DNA of 64,000 nt. Origin: Centropus unirufus (Eukaryota; Chordata; Aves; Cuculiformes; Centropidae). Location: positions 288,169 through 352,168 of the forward strand of contig VYZI01000237.1 of assembly GCA_013397695.1 (NCBI GenBank). Reading direction: 5' to 3'. Positions 38,021 to 49,161 of the stretch are shown one piece after another; positions within the stretch are counted from its first letter, which is position 1, and each line of letters opens with the position of its first letter. A model generated the notes under the pieces. That model ran no database searches. It saw nothing but the letters and a program-made list of their open reading frames with translations, and had not been told where the DNA came from. A program made the position numbers and the translations under genes.

Positions 38021-40489
38021 GGCATGATTTACCAGAAAGTCAAGGGCAGATTATCTAATCCACTAGCAGAAATTATTTACAACTGGAAACACTGCTAAAT
38101 GGCCATTTTTAGCCCTGATATCTGATTTTCTGAATGATGTCCTGACTTAAATGTTGGTAGTATCTCACCTTAGGACTTATCTGTGCTGCTGGGGAAATAG
38201 TGTCGACCTTCCTGTATGAACAGCTAGATTGTACACACAGAAACCAGCTACAAAAGGCCTGGTATGCAGTGAAACTCCACTTGTAATGGATTTGTTTCAA
38301 TATCCAAAGTTGGTGCAATGCAGGGGCATGTTTAGATGGCAAGTCAAACTTCGTTAAGAAAGAAGTAGCTTTCCCTCTCAGTTGTTAGATGAGATTTTCA
38401 GAGGTAGTGTTTTGCAACACTTGGGAGCTCAAGATTAAATGAAGTGCTGTAATTTCTGCCATAGACAATTTCTTAGAATAAAATATTCACAGTTATGCTA
38501 CTGAGCTTTTGAGAATACAATAATAAAACAGGAACCTCAAAGTCATTAGATTAAAATATGCCAAATAACCATAAGCAAATTAGAAGAGAAAATTACCTTT
38601 AGAAAAACATTTGTTAGTGGATCTACATTTTCATTCTTAGGAATTATTTTTTTAATAGAGATAAATTTACAAAGATATCAATAGACTTTTAGTGATGTTA
38701 ATGCAAATTAACTGAAATTTGGTTGTCATTGAAATGAAAGCTGAAGTATGGGCATAGTATAGAAAGACAGCCCTACTTCTAAAGTTGTGTCTTCTTTAGA
38801 AATTACTTCAAGTGTATGTTCTAGTGTATGCTATAGTTTTGTTTCAGTTTGTTGGCCATAGAACTGTATTCACATTTATGTCATGATAGTGATCTATGTT
38901 GGTATTGTAGAGCAAGAAACCACAGGCACATATTAGCTAGTTTTTTCCTTTCTTTAGGAGACCAGATTCCTTCCTGCTGAAAATAGATACACATGTCCTC
39001 AGAACTCTGTGGTTGACATCTATTTCCAGTCTCTAATGTAAAAATAGTCCTGGGTTTCCTATTTGTCTTGCATGTTTTCCACTACAGCAGCATTACCAGC
39101 CTCACACCTGATTTATAATGCCTGCAGCAAGAGGGTCTGGGTGCGTAAGTCAGAGGGAAAGTAGGCAGGGCCTGGGCTGCCTTCTCACTTAGAGATGAGG
39201 CAAACCAGGAGCAACTTTACTGAAATCAGGAAACTGGCCATGCTCTGAAATTGTGTTACAAATAAAAGGCAAAAGTGTCTTTGGCTTTATGGATGCATGC
39301 CAGACCCAAGAAATGCCAGATTTGTTGACCTTTTCCCGAGGCTTGTTCTACAGCTCTGACTTGGATAACTAGACATTGAGCTAAGAGGATCCTTCTTGCT
39401 GAGAGGAGGCACCAACTGCAGCAAAGATTTAACTTGACCAGTAGCATAAGGGGGAGGAAAGCTGAAGGCTACTTTGTTTCTGTCACTGAGTGATATCAGA
39501 TTCCTCCGTGTTCTGCTTCATTTCATTAAAAATGTACTTAACTTTCCCAGTGGACTACACAGCTTAAGTGTCAGTTATAGCATGTTGGTGTTGCAAGCAA
39601 TATTCAAAGCTGTATACAGTTGTAAGAAACTAATAGAGAGCTCTCTAGAATTCATATTACTGCATTTCTTTTGGTGTACTGGAGCTTGAAGTGTCATGGA
39701 AGATCTGAGTATGGTTATTAATGTACCTCAAAGGTCAGAGCAGCGGTAGAGTTCGTAAACTGCTACAGTCTTGTAACTCAAGGTAGGAAATTCAACTGTT
39801 AGTGTCCATAAATGTTTCCAATTCATTGTGTGTCAGTGCAATGTCCTGGAACTGCAATCAGCAATGTGAGAGAAAATTTATGGAGTGAACTTGTAAATAA
39901 CTGTGTAAGTTCTCAAGCAGTGTTGCTGACTTAATATTTGTTAATATATATAATCCTGTGTTATGAAGCAGTAAAGAATCAAACACACTGGCTGCACTTA
40001 ACACCAGGGGACACTTTGCTGTCATTGTATTGGAACTACAGACTGGTTATTTTCATTCTTCTCTGCCCTTTTTTTATTCCTCTAAACACACAACCAGATT
40101 GATAGCATCACAAGCAGACTTAATTTTCCACACTTTGTTATCTGAACGTGCTTTTAAATAAATCCAGAGAATGGATTGTTGTTGTCACCTGCTGTTTTGT
40201 CTCTGGGTTTTGATTACAAAATTGGATGTTTTCACATTGAAACTACCTTTGGTGCCATTTCAGTTCAAGCCATAACCCACATGTGTTTGTAGTCAAGTTT
40301 TCCATGACTTTAGTGCTGGCAGAGGGAGTGAAGCCCATGTAAGTGTAATGACAAGCACAAAAAACCTGAGGTTAAGAAGTCATTTCTCCTTGTCTTTGCC
40401 ACCCTGATTAAAAGGAGCCTCCAAATAAAGAACCTAACACCGTAATTTCTTTTTCCCACTGCCCCTGAAACCCCAAAAGATAGCCATCA
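38021..40489. other. Intergenic, nothing identified
   Basis: AT-rich DNA with no coding similarity and no recognised repeat. Open frames are short and occur on both strands. Confidence 0.5.
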
Positions 40490-42290
40490 CCGGTGGCCAA
40501 GGGGTCCTGCAAAGATGCTGGAGGTACTGTGGCCTGGGCATCCTGGTCCACTGGAGGGCTACCTGGGCAGGTTTTTAATATGCTCTTCCCTAAAGGGACA
40601 TAAAAGTGAGATGTTCTCCTTCATACCTCCTTCTTCTTTGAGAATACCGAAGGGAGTTGAAAAATGGAGAAAGGGGGACAATTTCTGCTCCTTAGAGCCA
40701 TTGGCATTTGGGTCAGGTGTCAGCTTGAGTGGACTGGTCACTGCTGTCCAGGGTGAGTTTGTTTATGCAACTGAGTAGAACCATCACATGGAAAATAGAA
40801 AAGGGTAAAGATTAATTAGGTGGGATGAGCAGCAAATGTGTGAGGCCACAAAGCAGTGGACAGGCAGGCAGTGCAACACACCTGGTGCTGCTCAGGGAGT
40901 GATGGCTGCAAGGAAGAGCCCAGGAACTCTGACTGGAGTTGGTACTTCTGTTTTGTACTCTGCAATTGGGCTGCCCTGGCTCAGGTTCGATGTCACAAAT
41001 ACCCTGCAAGGTTTTCAGGAGGATGGCTCAGCCTCCAAGGGAAGGGACAGTATGAGGAGGGACTGTGCAATGGGAGGTAGACCAAAGGGTGCTGTGCGGC
41101 TGTTGCATACACTGCTCTGATGAGTGGTCATGCTATTGGCTTGGCCAGAGGGCAGGAAATGAACTGGAGCCTCTCTGGAGAAAGAGCAGTGCTGAGGCTG
41201 GACTGCCATAGCTTGGAAGTGTTGGTGGGCTGCACAAGTCAGCAGTCCAGCTGTGGCTAACAAGGGAAGGACATCACCACTTTTCACTTTTGAAGCACTT
41301 TTCACCATCATTTATCTGTTCTGACATGAAGGACGCAGTGGAAAACCTTGCCAGACAGTGCTGGCAGCAGGTAAAGTGATACAAGCAGGCAGAGGCTGCA
41401 TAGCCCTCAAGAGCTTTTCCTCCCAGGCTCATCCTCTCTCCTTCAGCAGTAATCTGTGTGTAAATCCAACCATCCAGGGCTCAAAAACTGCAGGAGATTA
41501 CACCACTGCAAAGCTGAATGTCAGGTGGTATTGACAGGCAGCATTTCAATCTCATTTTGTTCTGCCCTCATGATAGGCTCAGCTACAGTCAAAAACAAGA
41601 TATGAAGCAAAGGGATTGGGCTGGAAGGTAATGCCAAGATGCTGCCTGCATCCCTGGCATGCTCTGTCTGTGCTGTACATGCACAGATCCAAGTGCCCTG
41701 TCTCAGATGAAATAATAGAAGAGAGAAGGATCGGGTGAAAGACAGCAAAGCCCTGTCACCAGACACGGAACAGCTTCTGTACAGTGACAGGTTAAATGAA
41801 CACATCTTGGAAGGGGGAGAAGGCTGATGGGATCTGGTACAGATCACGGATAGCATGGAAAGGGTGAAAGGAACCACCTTACACTTTTTTTAATGGCACA
41901 GAAGTTGGAAAGCCCCAAATGAAATGTCCCAGTATAAAAAAGCGGGGCTGAGGTAAAGGAAAGGATGTGCGTTGTTCTGGAAGAACATCATTAAGTGGCA
42001 GGGGGAGCATTCATCATGCAGCAGAATTTGGGCCACTGGCCAATTGTGCAGATGCACTCTGTGATCGTACAAAGGCAAAAGTACAAAATGATTTTTGTGC
42101 AGGAGCCACAGGAGCATTTCCTGGCAGATTCTGGTCCCACAAAGGTGACACAAAGCATTTTACCTGACAAAGTGTTCAAGAACAGCCTTACTTTAATGGC
42201 CATGGGGAGCAGTGCTCCTCCCTACATCACATGGGTCCACCAAAACAGAGAGCGCTGTGCTTTGATTTCATTGATGTAGGTTTAGATCCA
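40490..42290. other. Unassigned GC-richer block with many overlapping frames
   Basis: About 1.8 kb with higher G/C and few A/T runs compared with its flanks. Frames of 87-118 codons are open on both strands (for example 41,521-41,877 minus and 41,995-42,279 plus). None shows a domain I know, and no frame dominates. TATAAAA occurs at 41,933-41,939. Possible explanations are an old transposon or LTR fragment, a non-coding RNA exon, or simple compositional variation. Confidence 0.3.
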
Positions 42291-43255
42291 ACAACAGGTA
42301 TTTCAAGGCACTGAAGAAGGCTCTTTTCCTTTCTTTGAAGGTCACACTTACAAATGACACAAAAATAGTTCTCTGAGTGAATCAGGGGTTATTTCTATTA
42401 GCTTCCTTCAAAGCCAGAATAAAAGAACAGATATTTTTGCCTTTATTTCATAGCTGTTATTCTGACGTACTGAAAGAGAAACAATGGGTTTTGTAAAAAA
42501 ATAACTGTGAGCAAAAAGAGTTATTTTTAGATCAGTAGGAGAACTATAAGATCAGAGAGCACCATAACAGATGCACTCTCCATGGAGATTTGAAGATTAG
42601 TGAGGAGCTTTCTGCTTATGGTAAGCTGTTTCTGTAGAGGAAGCTGAAAGGGAAAAAAGAATTTAATCAGGATTTGTAAAAGAGAAGCATTTCTGGTGGA
42701 TGTAGATCTTATGTGTGGATGTTAAAACAACCAGCATTTGCAGCTAGCAATCAAACAATGGTTTGAATCTTAATGTATTGGTTTCACTGTTCTATTAAGT
42801 GAAAGCTCACTCTTTATCTGAGGTAGGTTTTCAGGAGTAAAATACTGTAAACTGTGAATAATTCTATGATATGATTCTGGAGCAACCCTAGATCTCACAG
42901 AGCTGATGTTTTGGGTCAAGCCTGAGTTTTTAAAACCATTTTTACATGAGAGTTCTCCCTGGCAGGAGCTGCAGTCCTCAAGGCTGCAGGGTTGTTGCAC
43001 ATGGGAATCTGGTCAGAAATGGGTTCATAAAAGTATTGGTTAACATGAAGTCAAGTTTGTGTGAACGCACCTCTACTTTTCCTGATGCTTTCCCAGGGAT
43101 TCAGTAGGTAGAAGGGATGGTGGAATGGTGAAGGTAAGACATCTTTTAGGCACCCACTCTTCAAAATATGGATATTCAGCTCGTGGAAAGGAGTCCTTTT
43201 TCGGGATATTTCAGGGTAGTCACCACAACGGAAATTTTGTGAAGAAAACCGAAGA
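42291..43255. other. Intergenic, nothing identified
   Basis: AT-rich sequence between the GC-richer block and a CR1 fragment. No frame or repeat supported. Confidence 0.5.
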
Positions 43256-43543
43256 GTTATTAGAATGGTTTGGGTTGGAAGGGACATTTACAGGTCACCT
43301 AGTCCAAGCCCCCTGCAGTGAGCAGGGACATCTACAACCAGATCAGGCTGCTCAGAACCCCATACAACCTGACCCTGAATATTTCCAGGGATGGGTCATC
43401 TACCACCTTTCTGGACAACCAGTGCCGATGTTTCATCACCCACAGAATGAAAAATTTCTTCTTAATATCTACTCTAAACTTCTTTTAGTTTAAAACCATT
43501 ACTCTTTATTGCTACAGAGCCTGCTAAAACGTTTTTCCCCAAT
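43256..43543 (-). mobile_element. CR1 LINE, 3'-terminal fragment, minus orientation
   Basis: Read on the plus strand, the fragment begins TAGAATGGTTTGGGTTGGAA, continues through TCACCTAGTCCAAGCCCCCT and CAGGCTGCTCAGAACCCC, and ends around TTTAGTTTAAAACCATTACT and TTTTTCCCC. This is the complement of the standard avian CR1 3' end, so the element's 3' terminus is at the low coordinate. Only about 290 bp remain: a dead, 5'-truncated insertion. The open frame through it (43,125-43,493 +) is antisense repeat sequence and not a gene. Confidence 0.92.
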
Positions 43544-46500
43544 TACTTCTCTGTACTTTTAATTATTAAGTAGAACAACAGTTTTGGCAAATAATCTTCC
43601 ACTTTTCTTGATATTTTCTGGAAAATTGTGTGAATAATTTTTCTACATGTAATGGTTCATGCTACATTTTAAAAGAATGTTTTAAAACCACATAAAGCAA
43701 ATGGTTGATTTGCCTATAGGAAGGAAAGTTGTGATGGACTTACAGACTACATATATCAAGTGGGAGTCAAATGTCAGGCTTTATTAAAATGTTGCTCTTT
43801 GGCTAAATGCCTCAGCTCTGTACCTAGTGGAACAGTGAAGGTTCTATGTTCTGTTAAGACCTTCAAAATCCTTTATTGAGATCCACAATACCAAGTGGTA
43901 TAGGATGCACACTGAGCAAGAGGACAGTGAAGGTTCAATTCTGCCCCATTGGGAAAAAGGATTTTAATCAGAGTCTGCTGTATTTTTGAAAACTCTTGAT
44001 GCCAGCGTAGTAAGTTTCTTTATTTTTCTCTGGCACAATTACTATTTCATTGTTTAGCCAAAGCGAGTTCACTTTCTGAAGGGATTGAGAAGTAGAAATA
44101 GAAACTCATGCCTATATCTTTCCATAGGAATATTTTCACTTTCTTCCCTTCAGCATAAATTTGACTTCATACAACAAGGAATCGTGTCCAAGGAATTAAA
44201 TTGTGTCTTGAAAGAGCAAATTTTTGTTTGGATGTGAGTCTCAATTTCTCTGTCTCTGAATGTCATCTTCACTGAATGCGGACTCAATGACCAGTATCTT
44301 AAACTCTGATATCAGTTTTCCTCAAAATTATTTCCTAGGAAAATGTCATCATTATCACAGTGAAAGTAAAGCTTTTTTAGCAAGGTATTCGCTCATTTAA
44401 ATAGATATTAATCTTGTATTACTTAGAATTTATCCTGCAATAATTCTGTCGCATTTGTGCACCCTGAGTGGAGTGCCTGGAAAGGTATTTAGGATTTTGT
44501 ATAAATCAATAGTCACAGGATATAGTTTTGTACCTGCCTCAGGAACCAAGATGAATTAGTCCTACATGAAGAAGAAAATCAGAAGAAAATAAAGAACTGA
44601 GAGAAAAAAAGATTATACTTCAGTTGAAAATAGTTTGCTGCTCTGTACCACGTTTGCACTATGGTAAATCTAGGCACATTGGAAACAATAAAAGTTTTGG
44701 GTTTGAAGCTTTACTCATGTTTATGCAAAGGAAGTGGAATAAAAGATAAAGGCATCAAGAATGATGCAGAGATAAAACTGCCAGCTGTATATAAGGTAGG
44801 AATTGAAGTATCTATTCCTGCTTCATTCTCATTCAGTGCGTAGCCTTCCAGAAGATGTGAAATATGCACTGGATCTTTGTTATATGGAGTTTTGCATAGA
44901 AATTGGTTAGCATTAATGCTCTAATGCATCACAGTCATGTTTGAGCAGACAGTAAGCCATGAAGCATTTTGGAAAGAGAGAGAAAATGATGATGTTGACT
45001 TCTGTGATATATCAAACTGGACTTCAGGCTTAAAAGAGCAAAATGTAGTTTATCTGCTGATCACTCCAAGTTCTTCCTCTTCATGGTCTGCCATGGGGGC
45101 ACTGGTGCATGTGCAGGACCTGCATACTCATCACCCACTCCTTTCTGTCAGTGTGCGACTCCTGTGACACTGTGTGAGTAGAGAAACCTATGAGTGCAGA
45201 AGCTAAGATTGCAAGCAAAATATTGGATATCTCTTGATTGAAGCCTGCTGAGCAGAAAGAGTTGTGTACCAAGCTGGCTTTACATCTGTTTTGTGCTATC
45301 CTGGTGTGTAGCTCGAAGGGTGGGGCGCCCTCATGGCCATGCTATCTCTTCTAAGGGCACAATGACTCTCAGACAGGCAAGTAAAAATACCTACAGTACA
45401 TTAATATTCTGCCTGCATTCCAACACTCCCATTTTTTTCTGTTGGCTGCAATTGTTTCCATCTTATGAGGGAACCACCTTTATTTCAAAGGTTTCTCTTA
45501 GTTTCACTGTCAGTTTGACTCATTTATATTGCTAGATTGGGTGATAATCCATTTGCTATGCCATTGGGTAACGATGCAGTTTTTTATCACTCGTTCCCCT
45601 TCCATCTGTACAAAGGGACTGGGTTAAAACAAACAACCCCCAAGGGATGCTGCTAGGATTAGTACCAGAAAGGGCTGTATGACTCTAAGGCAAGGTATAG
45701 CATAATAAATGTCATGTTGAGTGCGGTAAACCTCACTCACTTCTGGTGCCATAGCCAGAGCCTATTGCTCCCAGAGCTTTTGTTTCAACACCTGAAGGAA
45801 CAGAAGAAACAAATCAGCCTGCAGTACTATTTACAGAAAAGCTGTATCTCACTGAGGAGCAATGACAAGAAAAATGTTTTCACCTGACTGGCTGAATAGA
45901 CAGAGACATCATCAAGTAACAGATTTGTTTCTGTATAGCTAGGCATATAGGGACTTATATTAAGCACTGTCCAAGCCCTCCCGGGAATATATTGCCAGCC
46001 TACCATGTTTATTACTGCTAACCTCAGTGACAGGGTTGCTTTCAGGGCTGCATTATCTCTGATATTTGAGTCGGGGATGCAACATTCTTTGGAAATACGA
46101 TGGGCAAATAATGGGGGCTATGTGTCTTCTAGGAAAAGAGCAGACAAATCATTTGGGTTTGGCATGGGGTATTCTTTCACAGAGGATCCATTGAGATAAG
46201 AGAAGCCATAAACTCTTGGAGTCAAATGTTGCCTTTTCAGAAGGTTTTGCTTTGTTCTTCTCTAGCTATACTTTCATTTTTCCTTTTTCCCAGTCCTCAT
46301 CTGTCACAATCCTTCTTTAATTTTCTGATTCTCTTGCAGACACAAGCCAGGATAATGCTTTTATTACATTATAGACTTATTTTTGAAATGCTGCTGTCAA
46401 CCGGGCCTTTGTAGAATAGCTCATATATTTTGCTTAAATATTGCAAACCTGTTTATATCAGCAAGTAGCATTTTTTCAGCTTGGGTAAATGTTGAGAGCT

Positions 46501-47845
46501 ATACCAATGGGAAAAAGTGCTTCAGACAAATAAAAAGTGACAGTGGATGTATTATGAAAAAGCTTTTTATTAGGATTTCAGTCTTGAGGGCTTCCAGAAA
46601 AGGAAAAAAAAAAGATAGAAGGGGCTGTAATTCATGTTCAAACAGATCAGTTTATTACATTTGCTTATCTCCATGTAAAGTTACTTTTCTTGTTGAAGGG
46701 CAACAACTAGTGAAGAAGGAAGTAATGAGGAAGCTAGTGGAGGACAGGGCTTTATTTTCTTTCTATATACAAGGCTAATGCTCCTCCAAGGTCATGTTTA
46801 GTAGAAGGTAGGAGAGTGTGACACCTCCAATAGATTTGTATTAATAAAAGCAGCATACTTGGCAAAGCAGTCTTGCTGGAATTAAAAAACACCGGCTCTC
46901 AAGTGTATGAAATTGCTTAAGAAAGAAAAGTTCTCATCCAGAGAAAAACTTCTTCGCTAATCACAAATAAATTTCTTTCATCCTCTACTGTTGTCAATAA
47001 GGTCCATACGTATGCCAGAATAAAGGAAGCATCAATTTAAGGACTGAAGTGAAGATGGTTCATTCAAACCGGTTGATATTCAAGGTATTGTCATCTAGGT
47101 GGTATCAAATGCTGAACTGAAATATTTACATTTAATGTGCATCTAATTATTAACATTAGCTCCCTTAGGATTAATTATACATTAGTTGAAAGTAGTTTTC
47201 TGCTCTGTACCGTGAGTGCAGTAATAGTACTCTTGCCAGAAATTTGGGATAAAATCCAAATGAAGTGATATCAGTTCTCATTAGTTGTTTTTAAAATTTC
47301 CCCAAACAAGCATTTCTGCTCTTGGAGCTTTTTCTGCAATGTTAAGTAAGTCTCTAATGCCTTTTGGGGCTGTGTATCCCCTCCTTAGAGAGCTGGATGC
47401 ACTCTTGATAGAGGAGGCTGAGGCCACATGCCTTGGCAACAGCCAAGCTTCATCAGCAGGTATGAACTGCCTCCTTACTGTGGTGTGCAGAGACATCAAG
47501 ACACCCCAGCAGGTTTAGCAATGGCTGTTGGTTTCTCAATTTAATACAAGGTGACAATGAGCAGCCTTTTCATCAGCAGCTGAGTTTTAAAGCTGTCCTT
47601 CCATCCCAGCCAGTGTAACTACTGTGTCCAATACTGATTCTGACAGATGTTTTAGAGCAGACGTGGCTTGCATTTAATAAATAAAGTATATAAATAATTA
47701 ATAAACAACAGAAAACAGGCTAAGGTTATTTAAGCACTGATCTTGATTAAGGGTTGAAACAAATTATGGAGGGAAGAGGTGGATTCCCATTCCTTGATGT
47801 CTTTTGTTCAAATCTGAGTGCCTTTAGGGAAAATTGTTTAGTTTT
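43544..47845. other. Intergenic, with one internal dispersed repeat pair
   Basis: No gene recognised. A 28-bp word at 44,622-44,649 recurs at 47,184-47,211 with two mismatches. The segment 47,281-47,520 is open on both strands for 70-78 codons and is GC-richer, but it has no similarity I recognise. The remainder is AT-rich. Confidence 0.5.
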
Positions 47846-47925
47846 GGGTAGTCATGTGAGGAGAAGGGAGCTGGGCTCAATGTTTTGTCTAGATCCCTTC
47901 CAACCTGAAATATTCTGTGAATATA
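47846..47925 (+). mobile_element. CR1 LINE 3' tail remnant, + orientation
   Basis: AGATCCCTTCCAACCTGAAA followed by TATTCTGTGA matches the last part of CR1, just before its terminal ATTCTATG repeats. Upstream similarity is faint (GAGCTGGGCTCAATG). A short, old remnant. Confidence 0.65.
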
Positions 47926-48974
47926 TATTCTGCGAAAATATGCTTTAGCCATATATGCAAATTATTGGCTCTCACATAGGAGTGACTGAGTGACACAAAG
48001 TGGTGGAGGTATGGAAAAGGCAAAAGGCGGATGGCCTGACTGTTGTCCTCCTCTTAACCTAATGAGCCCCTGCAAATATGATGTTGAAAGACAGATGGAG
48101 ATAGCTGATTGTCAGCATTTGACTGCAGTTACACAAAGAGAAATTAATTTGCAACATGAGTTTACACAAAAAAAAAACTGTGCATGATTTTGAGCTCAAT
48201 CTTTCTAAACCACTCATTCTTTTCCATTTTATTTTGATCTATTAGTGGTGTCAGGGTAATAGAAGGAAAAGTCAACAAGTCAAACAGTCCATTCAGTTGA
48301 TCAAGTCTTTTTCTTGAACTTGGGCAAGAAAAGAAAGTGTTTTTCTGCAAGCAATATGAACAAGTGACACTATGGCTCTTCTGTGTGAAGGCTGATGTGA
48401 TCTGAGAAGGTGACAGTGCACTGCCTGGATAAGATGTCCTACTCCTATGTGAAAACATGTTGACATGGTGTTGCACCTCGGAGAACAAGATCCCTCATGG
48501 CATCAAGTCCTCTGTGCTTTGAATTCAGCTTTTAAAATTCATACGGGAACTTGCAAATGTCCTGTGTGTAGGAATTTTTATATGTGGAAAACCAGTTTTT
48601 GCTACAGGGTATCAAGTATGGAAATTAGGCTTTTAAATGCTTTTTGCTAGGAGTAGTAATGAGAAAGCCTAAAGGTTTCAGAAACTAGGGATTATGACTA
48701 AGAACACAAGAGATCTGGGGCCTTCTTCTGTAACTCAGTATTTCAAGAAAACAAGAAAAACTGGAAATTAGGCAGGAAAATCCTCTTAAAAACATCAACA
48801 ATAAAACTAATGGTACAAATAGAGCAAAGTAATTAGCTGGAAAATCCAAATGCATACCGATCAGCCCAGTTGAGTGGAATATAACCTAGCATGCAGCAGG
48901 AATTAGATAAAGTAATTCCTGAGGCCACACAGGCTATTTTAGAAAGACAGGGAGGCAGAGAATTAACCACAAAA
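47926..48974. other. Intergenic, nothing identified
   Basis: AT-rich sequence with an A-run at about 48,168-48,177. No supported gene or repeat family before the (GAGAA)n tract. Confidence 0.5.
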
Positions 48975-49161
48975 TGAGAAGAGAAGAGAAGAGAAGAGAA
49001 GAGAAGAGAAGAGAAGAGAAGAGAAGAGAAGAGAAGAGAAGAGAAGAGAAGAGAAGAGAAGAGAAGANAGAAGAGAAGAGAAGAGAAGAGAAGAGAAGAG
49101 AAGAGAAGAGAAGAGAAGAGAAGAGAAGAGAAGAGAAGAGAAGAGAAGAGAAGAGAAGAGA
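48975..49161. repeat. (GAGAA)n pentanucleotide microsatellite, about 187 bp
   Basis: Roughly 37 uninterrupted GAGAA/AGAAG units, all purine on the plus strand, broken only by an N at 49,068 where the repeat phase shifts. The long frames across it on both strands are repeat artefacts. Such purine-pyrimidine mirror tracts can form triplex DNA and are length-variable. Confidence 0.98.

Noticed and set aside
40984..40990. GGTTCGA as a tRNA T-loop
   Set aside because: No matching acceptor stem, D-arm or anticodon arm around it.
43125..43493. 122-codon plus frame
   Set aside because: Most of it is antisense CR1 sequence.
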